Positions 20,154-29,428 of a stretch of 64,000 nt of DNA are shown here, in pieces. Each line of letters starts with the position of its first letter. Position 1 is the first letter of the stretch. The stretch is from Caulobacteraceae bacterium (GTDB lineage: Bacteria > Pseudomonadota > Alphaproteobacteria > Caulobacterales > Aquidulcibacteraceae), in the NCBI GenBank assembly GCA_009773335.1, contig WRPF01000004.1, positions 18,930 to 82,929 on the forward strand, in the 5' to 3' direction. Position numbers and translations under genes: made by a program. A model generated the notes under the pieces. That model saw only the letters and a list, made by a program, of their open reading frames with translations. It ran no database searches and was not told where the DNA came from.

Positions 20154-23100
20154 ATGACAACAGCACCACGGAAGAAATTAATTGAAGTCGCTTTGCCTCT
20201 TGAAGAGATCAACAAGGCGTCTGCACGCGAAAAGTCTATTCGGCACGGCCATCCATCCACCGTGCATATCTGGTGGGCGCGCCGTCCATTGGCCGCATGT
20301 CGCGCCGTAATTTTCGGGCAATTGGTGGATGATCCGAGCGCATGGCCCGATCGATTTCCTACTCCGGAAGCGCAAGCCGAGGAACGCAAGCGCCTTCACA
20401 ATTTGATCGCGCGAATGGTCCCCTGGGAGGCTTCGAGCGATGAGGCAATACTAGATGAAGCACGGTTCGAGATTGCGCGCTCCGTTGCTTGGGGCATTGG
20501 AGAAGAGCCGCCCAAGAAAGCGATCGATGTTCGCGCCTATCTGCAAGCGAAGGCGCCACCCGTCTACGATCCGTTCTGCGGCGGCGGCTCCATTCCGCTT
20601 GAAGCGCAGCGGCTGGGCTTGCGAGCTTACGGCTCTGATCTCAATCCAGTTGCCGTATTGCTCTCGAAGGCGTTGGTCGAAATCCCTCCAAAGTTTGCAA
20701 ATGTATCGCCGATCAACCCTGAAGCGCGTGGAAAACGGGAATTGATCGGACGCGCTTGGCGGGGCGCACAAGGCCTCGCCGAAGATGTGCGCTATTACGG
20801 CCGTTGGATGCGCACCGAGGCAGAGAAGAGAATTGGGAATCTATATCCCGCAGCGCGCCTTTCCGACGGAAACACCGCGTCGGTGATCGCTTGGATTTGG
20901 GTGCGAACAGTCAAGAGTCCCGACCCGGCGGTTGGCGGAGCGCACGTGCCTCTCGCGTCTACGTTCTTACTCTCGATGAAGGAGGGTCAGAAAGAGTGGA
21001 TCGAACCGATCGTCGACCGAGCTGCCAATTCCTACACGTTCGCCGTCAAAACTGGGCCACTTTGTCGAGCGGAAGAGGAGAAGCTGAAACTCGGAACCAA
21101 AGCGGGAAAGGGCCAAGCTTTCACCTGCGTGCTTACCGGCTCACCGATTACCCGTGACTACATCCAGGAAGAAGGAAAAGCTCAGCGCCTCGGAGCGCGG
21201 CTGATGGCAATCGTAGCCGAGGGCCCAAGGGGTCGAATCTATCTTCCCACCGACACCCATCACGAGACTATCGCAGAGCACGCGGAATCTCTGGACGCGG
21301 TTGAGGTAGCACGGACCACATTTCTATCAGGCTCTACTCCTACGAGGGCAATGATAACTGGCGGCGTCTGTTCGGCGTATGGTCTCGCCACATGGGGGCA
21401 CCTTTTCACGCCCCGGCAATTGGTGGGTCTTTCTTGCCTTTCAGACCTCGTAGGAGAAGTCCGCTCTAGAGTAGTGGAAGATGCGCGCCAAGCGGGCATG
21501 TCAGACGGCAAACCACTCTCAGACGGTGGCACCGACGCCGCCGCATACGCCGATGCAATCGCCACGTATTTGGCATTTGCAGTCGACAGAGTCGTCGATC
21601 GCAACTCAAGCCTTTGCACGTGGGACACGGGGGCCGCTGGAAAAGCGACCACAGGAGCACCAGGAAATAGCGCGTCGATCCGCAATACGTTCGCACGACA
21701 AGCCCTACCGATGACGTGGGATTTTGCGGAGGGGAATTTGCTGGGAAGTTCATCCGGCAATTTTCTGGACGCTATCGAGTGGGTCTTAAAGCCGATCGAT
21801 TACGGCCGAGTGCCCGCCAGTGGCGTCGGGTCGATCACGCACATTGATGCACCAAAGAACAGCTATCCGGTGCGACCAGTCGCGATCAGTACAGACCCTC
21901 CGTACTATGACAATATTGGCTATTCTGACCTCTCGGACTTCTTTTACGTATGGCTGCGCCGCTCACTTGGAGAACGCGAAGATGGACATAGCGTGTGGCC
22001 GGGACTTTTTAGGCGGTTACTCGCGCCGAAGGCGGAGGAGCTAGTCGCGACTCCCTATCGATTCATCCGGGATGAGGCGCCCGAATGGGCAGCGGAAGTC
22101 CCCAATCTATCAGACCGATGGGCACAAATTTCCACCAAAGATCGCGCCGAAGCGTTCTTCATGCACGGTATGAGCAAAGCTCTACGAGCAATGCACAATG
22201 CCTCGGATGACAGCACTCCGCTCGCCATCTATTACGCCTTCAAGCAATCTGAATCCTCGAAAGACGGCGTTACGTCGGCCGGATGGGCGACATTCCTTCA
22301 GGCAATTGTAGACGCTGGCCTCGCGATCGACGGAACGTGGCCTCTACGCACCGAGCTATCCAATCGAATGATAGGATCCGGTGCCAATGCGTTGGCATCT
22401 TCCATCGTGCTGGTATGTCGAAAGCGCGGCGTAAAAGCGAAACCCGTCGAGCGCGACGAGTTTAAACGAGCGCTTCGGCGTGAGTTGCCAGAGGCTTATG
22501 CTAACATCCGCATAGCCGGCGTTGGTCCAGTGGATATGGCACAAGCCGCGATCGGTCCGGGCATGGGCATTTTTACCAGGTACGGATCTGTGCTCGAATC
22601 TAGCGGCGAGCCGATGTCGGTGAAGGACGCGCTTAAACTGATCAATGAAGTCCGCGATGAGATCGACGACGAAGGTGACTACGATTTGGAAACGCGGTTT
22701 GCGGTCGAGTGGTTCTCTGAGGCGCAGTGGGACGCCAAGGAGAGTGGCCGCGCCATTTTGCTAGCCAACGCAAAGAACCTAGCTGAATCACAGCTCGAAC
22801 GCGCGGGCGTGATTGAAGCCAAGAGCGGCAAGACCCGTCTGCGTACGCGTGCGGAAATTGGCGAAGGCTACAATCCCGACGACGACAAGACGCCAACCGT
22901 TTGGGAACATGCGCAGGCGCTCGCCCATGCCCTGGAGCAAGGCGGTCAAGAACGCGCAGCCGCTCTGCTCGCGCGACTACGTGACACTGAGAGCGTTCGT
23001 GCGCTCGCCTATCGGCTCTACGGCATTTGTGAGCGCAAGGGTTGGTCTGCCGAGGCGCTCGTTTGGAACCGGCTCGCCGAAGAATGGCGGCGCATCGAAG

Positions 23101-23165
23101 ACCTTGCCGCGTCCGCGCCGAAGGCGAGCACGGCGGCGCCTGATCTGTTCGGAGATCGGCCATGA
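20154..23165 (+). CDS. Anti-phage-type DUF1156 DNA methyltransferase
   Basis: 1003 residues. The N-terminal DUF1156 domain (EINKASAREKSIRHGHPSTV, IWWARRPLAACRA) leads into an AdoMet-binding motif DPFCGGGSIPLEA (from residue 139) and much later the catalytic motif DPPYYDN (near 581), the gamma-like order of amino-methylating DNA methyltransferases. The unusually long insert between the motifs includes a probable target-recognition part. ATG at 20154. Its stop overlaps the ATPase start (ATGA). Probably marks host DNA as self for the helicase/ATPase partners; target base and site are not predictable here. The middle of the gene (about 20.9-22.6 kb) looks less GC-rich than its ends. Confidence 0.9.
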   Translation: MTTAPRKKLIEVALPLEEINKASAREKSIRHGHPSTVHIWWARRPLAACRAVIFGQLVDDPSAWPDRFPTPEAQAEERKRLHNLIARMVPWEASSDEAILDEARFEIARSVAWGIGEEPPKKAIDVRAYLQAKAPPVYDPFCGGGSIPLEAQRLGLRAYGSDLNPVAVLLSKALVEIPPKFANVSPINPEARGKRELIGRAWRGAQGLAEDVRYYGRWMRTEAEKRIGNLYPAARLSDGNTASVIAWIWVRTVKSPDPAVGGAHVPLASTFLLSMKEGQKEWIEPIVDRAANSYTFAVKTGPLCRAEEEKLKLGTKAGKGQAFTCVLTGSPITRDYIQEEGKAQRLGARLMAIVAEGPRGRIYLPTDTHHETIAEHAESLDAVEVARTTFLSGSTPTRAMITGGVCSAYGLATWGHLFTPRQLVGLSCLSDLVGEVRSRVVEDARQAGMSDGKPLSDGGTDAAAYADAIATYLAFAVDRVVDRNSSLCTWDTGAAGKATTGAPGNSASIRNTFARQALPMTWDFAEGNLLGSSSGNFLDAIEWVLKPIDYGRVPASGVGSITHIDAPKNSYPVRPVAISTDPPYYDNIGYSDLSDFFYVWLRRSLGEREDGHSVWPGLFRRLLAPKAEELVATPYRFIRDEAPEWAAEVPNLSDRWAQISTKDRAEAFFMHGMSKALRAMHNASDDSTPLAIYYAFKQSESSKDGVTSAGWATFLQAIVDAGLAIDGTWPLRTELSNRMIGSGANALASSIVLVCRKRGVKAKPVERDEFKRALRRELPEAYANIRIAGVGPVDMAQAAIGPGMGIFTRYGSVLESSGEPMSVKDALKLINEVRDEIDDEGDYDLETRFAVEWFSEAQWDAKESGRAILLANAKNLAESQLERAGVIEAKSGKTRLRTRAEIGEGYNPDDDKTPTVWEHAQALAHALEQGGQERAAALLARLRDTESVRALAYRLYGICERKGWSAEALVWNRLAEEWRRIEDLAASAPKASTAAPDLFGDRP

Positions 23166-26100
23166 GCCAATCCACAAACGCACGCCTTGCTAAGGCGTTC
23201 GAAGCATTCACCAGCGGCGCCCAAGCCTTCGTCGCGTCGAAGATGGAGGGAAGCCACGGGAAGAACTGGCGCCAATACGCCAGCGCCGCGCGCGGTGGTC
23301 CCACCAGCGGCCCGCTCGACGCCTACGGCCTGCTAAAGACCATGCTGGACAATTGGCGCGATCTGTTCGGCGCCGATCTGCCGCGCGCGACGCGCAACCA
23401 TGTGTCCAACGCCCTCGACGGACGCAACAGCCTCGCCCACGCCACCGGTGACATCTCAGTTGCAGAGGCCTTGCGCACGCTCGACGCGCTGGCGGAGACG
23501 CTCACTGCGATCGGCGCGAAGGCGCCCGCCGCACAAGTGCGCACGTTGCATGATGAGCAGATCAAGGCAGCCGGCCCGGCGCCCACGCCGGTCAAGGCGC
23601 AGCCCGACCTTCTCGATCACGGCGTTTCAAGTAAGCTCAAGCCCTGGCGCGATGTCGCGATACCGCATCCCGATGTGCTGGAGAGCCGCTTCAAGCAGAG
23701 CGAGTTTGCGGCCGACCTCACCGCCGTGGATCTCGGTCTTGCGACCGAGGAGTATCAAGACCCCACCGCCTTCTATCGCATCACCTTCGTCACCGAAGGA
23801 ATGAAAAAGGTGCTCTCACTCGCGGCGGAACGCCTCTCCGGCGAAGGCGGCGAGCCAGTCGTCTTACTGCAAACAGCGTTTGGCGGCGGCAAGACGCACA
23901 CCATGCTGTCTATTCTGCATATGGCAGGGAGCGCCGATCCGCGCCTCCTACCCGGCCTTGAAGGCATCATCAGCGACAACGTCGCTGCAAAATGGAAAGC
24001 CGCCAAACGTTACGTTCTTGTCGGTACAGGGCTCGGCGCCAAGCAGCGTCAATCGCGTGAGGCCGAACCTACGCTTTATACGCCGTGGGGTGTGATGGCG
24101 TGGCGCCTCGCTGGGCAAGCGGGCCTCGACATCATGGCCGAAGCCGAGAAAGAGCGCGCAGCGCCCGGTTCTGAAAAGCTGGTGGAGCTTCTACAAGGCG
24201 CAGCGCCCTGCCTCATTCTCTTCGACGAACTCGTGGCCTATGCGCGCGTCCTCGACGATCACGATTTCAGCCACTTCCTGAACTTCATGCAATCGCTGAC
24301 CGAAGCGGCGAAAATGGTGCCGGGCGTGTTGGTGGTCGGCTCACTCATCGAATCCGAGATGGAAGCTGGCAATCAGCGCGGCATCGATGCGCTCGGCCGT
24401 TTGTCAAAAATCTTTGGGCGGGTCCAATCGGGCTGGATTCCGGCCAGCATGAACGAGAGCTACGAGATCATCCGCCGGCGCCTTTTTCAGGAGTTGGACG
24501 CAGAGGGCACACGCGCGCGCGACGCGACGGTTTCCGCGTTCCACAAGCTCTACCGCGACTCAAAAACCGACTTTCCATCCGAGGTGTCGGAAAACGCCTA
24601 TAAAGACACGCTCGCGCTCGCCTACCCAATCCACCCGGAACTCTTCCTACAACTCTCCTCTACCTGGGGGCCATTGGAGCGCTTCCAAAAGACGCGCGGC
24701 GTTCTCCGGCTCATGGCAAATGTCGTGTACGCGCTCTGGCGTCGTGATGACCAAGCGCCGCTCATTCTCCCGTCCTCGCTGCCGCTGACTGACGAGCGCG
24801 TTCGCGCCAGTGTCCTTGATCCGTTGCAGGGTCAGTACGCCTCCATCCTTGATGCTGAAGTGGAAGGCGATCAGGCGCGGCCTCAACAGATCGAGGCGCG
24901 CCGGACCGGATATGGACGCACCCAGGCGCTTACGCGCGCGGCGCGCGCCGTGTTTGTTGCGACCGCGCCGCAAGGTGGCGCCGGCAATGTTGGCATCACC
25001 GGTCCGCGTTTGCGCCTCTCCTGCGCCACGCCCGCCGACCAGATCAATGTATTCGGCGACGCACTGCGCGAGCTGTCAGAGACCTCCGCCTATCTTTATC
25101 GTGACGGCGATCGGTACTGGTTCGCGACTACACCGACGCTCAATCGGCTTGCCGCCGAGAAAGCACAAGCGTTCGACGATCGCGACGTTGAACTCGCCAT
25201 CGCCAAACTATTGCAAGACGAAGTGAAGCCCCCTGGCGGATTCTCGCGCGTCCATGCTGCAGCCGACGATCCTACTGGAATAGAGGATGAACGAGGTCTC
25301 GGCCTGGTAATCTTCGACGCCCGCGCGCCTCATGCGCGCGGCGGAGAGAGCAAGGCTCTGGTCTTGGCCGGCGATGTCCTTGAGCGGCGCGGTTCGGGGC
25401 AGCGCCTTTATCGCAATGTCCTACTATTCGCCGCCGCCGATGAGGGCCGCTTACCCGAAGCAAAGAACGCTGTGCGGAAATGGATGGCTTGGCGTGACAT
25501 TGTAAAAGAAGCTGACGGCTCACTCCAGCTTCCCCCCGCGCAGAAATCGGAAGCGGCGCGTAAGGATGCTGAAAGCCGAGAAGCGGCGCGCCGCGCGGTT
25601 CGCAATGCGTGGACGCAATTGATCGCGCCCGCGAAGGCTGATGGCGCGGGCGCGACGCGTGGCTTTGAACTGCATTCTTCGCCGATTCAGAATGCGGGTG
25701 ATCGCAGCATAGCAGAGGCCGCTTACGACAAGGCGCGCCGAGATGACGCCATCGCCGAGAAGCTTGGCGCTAAAATTCTCGAAAACCGTATCAACGACCT
25801 GATCGGCGACGCCGATCACGTCTCCATCGCCGATCTGGTGGATTGGTCAGCCCGCTACATTCACATGAAGCGGGTGCGCGACGAGACCGTGCTTGCCCGC
25901 GCAATTGAAGATGCAGTGGCCGCTATCGACGGCACATACGCGATCGCCGCGCGATATGACGCTGCTACAGATCGCTATATCGATGTGAAGTTCAACACAG
26001 GTGTATTTGTTGACCTTCGCGCGGGCTCGCTACTTGTCAGGCGCAGTCGCGCGGAGAGGGATATTTCGGCGCCACTTCCCACGCCTGGCGGCGACGGCGT

Positions 26101-26395
26101 CGTGCCCCGCACGACAGGCGGTGGTGGCGTTGGAGAAGAGAAGACGCCAGCAACCGCCCGCGCTCGACCTACCAAATTCTATGGTACGGTCACGCTTGAT
26201 CCAACGCGACCGGGTCCACTCGTCGCCCAGATTGCGCAGTCAGTGCTGGCCGAATTGGCGCGCGCCAGCGGGGCGACAATCAAGCTGAGCATCGACATTC
26301 AGGCGGAGAATCCATCCGGCTTTCCCGAAGACGTAGTTGAAGTCATCCGCGCCAACGCCGAGACGCTGAAATTCCGAGAGAGCGGCTTCGACTAA
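23162..26395 (+). CDS. HEPN-DUF499 ATPase of the DUF1156-associated defence system
   Basis: 1077 residues. The DUF499 AAA-type ATPase has Walker A FGGGKTHT (240-247) and Walker B LILFDEL (351-357). The N-terminal 125 residues look like a Swt1-type HEPN domain: all-helical with R-N-S-L-A-H at 88-93, an R-x4-H motif typical of HEPN ribonucleases. It overlaps the methyltransferase stop by four bases. DUF499 proteins co-occurring with DUF1156 enzymes are known as anti-phage-associated proteins of unknown mechanism. The visible domains suggest an ATP-driven sensor controlling an RNase, giving RNA cleavage on detection of unmodified or replicating phage DNA; this is inference. The C-terminus carries a Gly-rich linker near residue 990 and a small conserved tail. 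Confidence 0.88.
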   Translation: MSQSTNARLAKAFEAFTSGAQAFVASKMEGSHGKNWRQYASAARGGPTSGPLDAYGLLKTMLDNWRDLFGADLPRATRNHVSNALDGRNSLAHATGDISVAEALRTLDALAETLTAIGAKAPAAQVRTLHDEQIKAAGPAPTPVKAQPDLLDHGVSSKLKPWRDVAIPHPDVLESRFKQSEFAADLTAVDLGLATEEYQDPTAFYRITFVTEGMKKVLSLAAERLSGEGGEPVVLLQTAFGGGKTHTMLSILHMAGSADPRLLPGLEGIISDNVAAKWKAAKRYVLVGTGLGAKQRQSREAEPTLYTPWGVMAWRLAGQAGLDIMAEAEKERAAPGSEKLVELLQGAAPCLILFDELVAYARVLDDHDFSHFLNFMQSLTEAAKMVPGVLVVGSLIESEMEAGNQRGIDALGRLSKIFGRVQSGWIPASMNESYEIIRRRLFQELDAEGTRARDATVSAFHKLYRDSKTDFPSEVSENAYKDTLALAYPIHPELFLQLSSTWGPLERFQKTRGVLRLMANVVYALWRRDDQAPLILPSSLPLTDERVRASVLDPLQGQYASILDAEVEGDQARPQQIEARRTGYGRTQALTRAARAVFVATAPQGGAGNVGITGPRLRLSCATPADQINVFGDALRELSETSAYLYRDGDRYWFATTPTLNRLAAEKAQAFDDRDVELAIAKLLQDEVKPPGGFSRVHAAADDPTGIEDERGLGLVIFDARAPHARGGESKALVLAGDVLERRGSGQRLYRNVLLFAAADEGRLPEAKNAVRKWMAWRDIVKEADGSLQLPPAQKSEAARKDAESREAARRAVRNAWTQLIAPAKADGAGATRGFELHSSPIQNAGDRSIAEAAYDKARRDDAIAEKLGAKILENRINDLIGDADHVSIADLVDWSARYIHMKRVRDETVLARAIEDAVAAIDGTYAIAARYDAATDRYIDVKFNTGVFVDLRAGSLLVRRSRAERDISAPLPTPGGDGVVPRTTGGGGVGEEKTPATARARPTKFYGTVTLDPTRPGPLVAQIAQSVLAELARASGATIKLSIDIQAENPSGFPEDVVEVIRANAETLKFRESGFD

Positions 26396-26398
26396 GGC

Positions 26399-28036
26399 CT
26401 AACGACCAAGAAATTCCTTGGCCGCGGTTACAATGCGAGCACGACGGCTAACAATGAATTCCTCAACCGCGTCGTCGCGCAATAGGCTCCGCTGAACGAG
26501 GAAATCCCGATCTAGGTCCTCATCGGAAATCGCCGCAAAATACTCCCATGGCGGCTCGTTGCTTTTTCGGATGTTACGCAGTTTGCCCAGGAACGCCATG
26601 TTGCCAATATCGTCTATGAGATCAGGGAAACGCTCTCGATAGATCGATTGCGGAAAGATGTGGTCGATCTCTGCCTTGGCCTGCCAACTTAGCGTCTCCC
26701 GGCAGACTTTCGGCTGCACGATGTTCAGCGCCAGCTTTTGATTCCAATTCAACATCATCGCGGTGGTGGCGATCGAATGATTGGTCTGGCGCCTGCGAAT
26801 GATGTCCAACAATTTGTCGAGGGGTAGCGCCCGCCCCTTTGCTTCTTGCAGCACTTCTCGAAGATATCGAATTCGCGCTTCGGGGCTCTTGCTTTTCAAA
26901 AACCCGTTGAAGAGCAGGAAATATAGGAAGGTCCGGATCGGTGCGCGTTGAGAATCTGGAACAGAGAAATTCTTGAACGAGCTCAGATAATACACGATCG
27001 GATAAATCGAGGCGATCGGCTTCAAAAGATCGGCCGAGGCGATACGAACATCCGGCTCGCGACAAAAATCAAGGGTCGTACGCAAAGCTCCTTCGAAAGC
27101 CGGAAACTTTGGCTCCATTGATTCCCAGTGGCGACCGATGGCGTCAACATCGAAGACGACCGGCACATCTGCATTGACCAACAATCCGCGAATGACAAAG
27201 TCTTTGTCCACGCCCAGCGTCCCAAAGGGATCGACGCCCTCGACAAGTATATCGAAGCTCCTGCGCGCACCGGCCCACTTTGTCTTGATGAGACTAAACA
27301 TGAGGTCAGAACGAGAAAGCCGCGTCCCGCCCGAATTGACGCGCACAAATATTTCGAGAATTTCGTTGATGGAGCGAGCCTGGCTTTCGTTGCTGGACCC
27401 TTCGTCGATGGTTTCAAGAGGCACGAGGTCGCTCTGCTGAAACACCCATCTGAGACGCCGGATATTGCGACGCGCGCGGCTGACTTGATCGCCCTCTAAC
27501 GCTATTTCCGAGATTGTTCTCTCGATCTCATCGTCCTCGAAGCGCGGGTCCCACTGAAGTATGTCCGACACTCGGACCAGGCGTTTTGGCCGGTTTTGCT
27601 TTTCGTCATCTCGCCAAAACTCGAAACGATAGCCGCCGACCGGCCCGTCCGCGTCCGCGTCCGTGTCGGCCGGCCCTGATGTAATATTGAAAAAGAGCCG
27701 ACGACCGTCGTAGGTGCCGTAAGCACCGATAAGAAGCGATTGCAGCCGCTGCTGGCCGTCCAGCACCATTTTCAGGCGCGCACCTTTGACCTTCTCTTTC
27801 GGCGAAAATGTCATGCCGCGTTGGAAGTCTAAGACGAAATTACGATAGGGGACGGTATGGTACTGCGTCTGCCACACCAGCAAAGAGCCGAACGGATAGT
27901 CGCGCATGATGCTGTCGAACAGCAGACGCGTCTGGTCTTCTTCCCAGACGAAGTCCCGCTGAAGATCAGGCAGGACCAATTCGCCTTCGCGAATTTGATT
28001 CAGCAGATCGGATATGGAAGTTGATCGTGTAGCCAT
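26399..28036 (-). CDS. GmrSD-like DUF262/DUF1524 protein
   Basis: 545 residues from the ATG at 28036 (GGGCGGGG upstream; 28057 is an alternative). The N-terminal DUF262 domain has LPDLQRDFVWEEDQ and the signature VLDGQQRLQSLLIG (DGQQR at 93-97), a ParB-like NTPase/nuclease motif. The C-terminal DUF1524 His-Me finger nuclease has AEIDHIFPQS near residue 455 and then NMAFLGKLRNIRKSN. This is the single-chain form of the GmrSD type IV restriction enzymes that cut modified DNA. It converges with the DUF499 gene (3-base gap), so it is not in that operon but is part of the island. Confidence 0.88.
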   Translation of the reverse strand: MATRSTSISDLLNQIREGELVLPDLQRDFVWEEDQTRLLFDSIMRDYPFGSLLVWQTQYHTVPYRNFVLDFQRGMTFSPKEKVKGARLKMVLDGQQRLQSLLIGAYGTYDGRRLFFNITSGPADTDADADGPVGGYRFEFWRDDEKQNRPKRLVRVSDILQWDPRFEDDEIERTISEIALEGDQVSRARRNIRRLRWVFQQSDLVPLETIDEGSSNESQARSINEILEIFVRVNSGGTRLSRSDLMFSLIKTKWAGARRSFDILVEGVDPFGTLGVDKDFVIRGLLVNADVPVVFDVDAIGRHWESMEPKFPAFEGALRTTLDFCREPDVRIASADLLKPIASIYPIVYYLSSFKNFSVPDSQRAPIRTFLYFLLFNGFLKSKSPEARIRYLREVLQEAKGRALPLDKLLDIIRRRQTNHSIATTAMMLNWNQKLALNIVQPKVCRETLSWQAKAEIDHIFPQSIYRERFPDLIDDIGNMAFLGKLRNIRKSNEPPWEYFAAISDEDLDRDFLVQRSLLRDDAVEEFIVSRRARIVTAAKEFLGR

Positions 28037-28181
28037 CTGCCCCGCCCTTTTTCGCATTTATGCACGATCACGTCCTCGCTGCCAGATCGACAGCCGCCGT
28101 CGGAAACCGGTTGCGGCTTGGAAGCCAGATCAAGATTAGGTGTAAGCACTGACTCGCCGCCACCGGACCGGCCAGCGCAAT

Positions 28182-28348
28182 TCAGCTCCGGGCGAACACC
28201 ATCAACGGCCCGATGTCCCCGCGATCCGCCGCTTGCAGCGCCGCGACATAGGCGCGGCGGGTGTCAGCGATGGCGCGAGATTGGCGCTACCCCAAGTGAA
28301 GCGGGGCTGGCCGAGGCGAACGGCGAGCAGGTCGGCGGCGAGCCGCCG
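28182..28348 (-). pseudogene. Remnant of a Fic-family mobile mystery protein B gene
   Basis: Reading the minus strand gives RLAADLLAVRLGQPRFTWG and then, in another frame, DTRRAYVAALQAADRGDIGP and a tail ending FARS and a stop at 28184-28182. These are the C-terminal segments of mobile mystery protein B (Fic/Doc fold), in order but out of frame and without the upstream HPFxxGNGR catalytic part. The gene is therefore truncated and frameshifted. Its usual partner, mobile mystery protein A, is not seen. It marks earlier cargo at this site. Confidence 0.6.
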
Positions 28349-28387
28349 TTTGAAATAAGCGTCACAGAACGCGGGTATCGGCTCCTC

Positions 28388-28516
28388 ATGGCGCAGGAGA
28401 TCGAACGGAAACTCCTGGTGCCTGAGCGGGCCAAGATGCGCCTCTCCCGCCTAGGCGGTTGGCGCGAGGCGACAGGAAGATTGTCCCACCCGCCCACCCT
28501 GGCGCACGCGCCATAG
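28388..28516 (+). pseudogene. Possible 5' fragment of a CYTH-domain gene
   Basis: An ATG at 28388 begins MAQEIERKLLVPE, which matches the N-terminal ExExK hallmark of CYTH (triphosphate tunnel) proteins. The similarity stops after about 13 residues and the frame ends at 28516, far short of a 150-200 residue domain. Short length makes chance resemblance possible. If real, it is another truncated cargo gene. Confidence 0.3.
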
Positions 28517-28773
28517 CCGTCGCTTGAGGTCGAGATGCGGGCGTAGCGACTTTCTCTCCGTGTTTTGCCTCCCTCTGGTTTGGGCGATCCCGGCGGCGAA
28601 GCCGCCGGGCCGGGCTCTTGTGAACCGAGCCCCTTAGGGTCTCGGCCCTTTGGGCGGCGATCCCTATCGCAACCCCCACCCCCCCGCCCTTTCAGGACAC
28701 GTACCCGGTTCGCGGGCGAGCCTCGAAGGCGCATCCGCTTGCGCGCGCCGGAGGCCGACACATTCTCGGAGAC
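28517..28773. other. Non-coding region upstream of traF with a perfect hairpin
   Basis: No gene is seen. CCCGGCGGC-GAA-GCCGCCGGG at 28589-28609 forms a 9-base-pair perfect stem with a three-base loop, followed by a second GGCCGGGC-rich stretch and a C-tract near 28675. It could be a terminator for a lost plus-strand gene or a control element of traF and the relaxase. Confidence 0.4.
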
Positions 28774-29268
28774 GTGCGGATAGGAACGCGAACCTGGCTT
28801 GGCATCGGTGCGGCGGCGATTGTGCTCTTGGCTGTCGCCTCCGTGAATGCGCGCGACTGGCTGCTCTACAATCACACGCCCTCGGTGCCGCCCGGATGGT
28901 ACGTGCGCAGTTCGGATGAGATCGCGCGCGGCATGCTGGTGACCGTGCGTGCGCAGGACGTGGCGCCGGACTACGCCGCGGCGCGCAACTTCACCGATGC
29001 GGGCGATCGCTTCATCAAACGCATCGCCGCGAACGATGGCGACAGCGTCTGCGCTGATGGCGACACCATTCGCATCAATGACCGCACCGTGGCGCACCGT
29101 GCGCTGCATGACAGGCAAGGACGCGCACTGCCGCATTGGAGCGGGTGTCGCACGCTTGTCGCCGATGAAGTTTTCTTGATGGGCGATACGCCAGACAGTT
29201 TCGACAGCCGCTATTTCGGACCGGTGCGTGCGGCTGACATCGAAGGCGTCTGGCGGAAAATATTCTGA
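28774..29268 (+). CDS. traF: TraF-type S26C signal peptidase / pilin maturation protease
   Basis: 164 residues, normal for TraF. An N-terminal membrane segment (IGAAAIVLLAVASV) is followed by the catalytic-serine region NHTPSVPPGWYVR and the general-base lysine in DRFIKRIAANDGDSV; FLMGDTPDSFDSRYFGPV is the conserved C-terminal box. TraF of RP4 type cyclises or trims the TrbC pilin in the inner membrane. GTG start at 28774. It precedes the relaxase gene by 160 bases, the usual traF-rlxS pair of these ICEs. Confidence 0.9.
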   Translation: MRIGTRTWLGIGAAAIVLLAVASVNARDWLLYNHTPSVPPGWYVRSSDEIARGMLVTVRAQDVAPDYAAARNFTDAGDRFIKRIAANDGDSVCADGDTIRINDRTVAHRALHDRQGRALPHWSGCRTLVADEVFLMGDTPDSFDSRYFGPVRAADIEGVWRKIF

Positions 29269-29360
29269 GAACCAACGCGGAAACAACAGAAGACGGTGGA
29301 AGGCTAGATAAAGGGAGAGTCGTTCTCTACGCCAAGTGGTTGAATGCCATGGCGCAAACG

Positions 29361-29411
29361 CACCGTGCGGAGCACAATCGCACAGTGCGCCGCACGGTGC
29401 GCGCACTGTGC
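29361..29411. promoter_or_regulatory. Overlapping inverted repeats before the relaxase gene
   Basis: Two nested repeats: CACCGTGCG (29361-29369) with CGCACGGTG (29391-29399), and GCACAGTGCGC (29380-29390) with GCGCACTGTGC (29401-29411), an 11-base perfect stem. They end 18 bases before the relaxase start, so they could be an autoregulatory operator, part of oriT, or a translation-controlling RNA hairpin with two alternative pairings. Confidence 0.55.
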
Positions 29412-29428
29412 TGGCGAACATCGCACCG

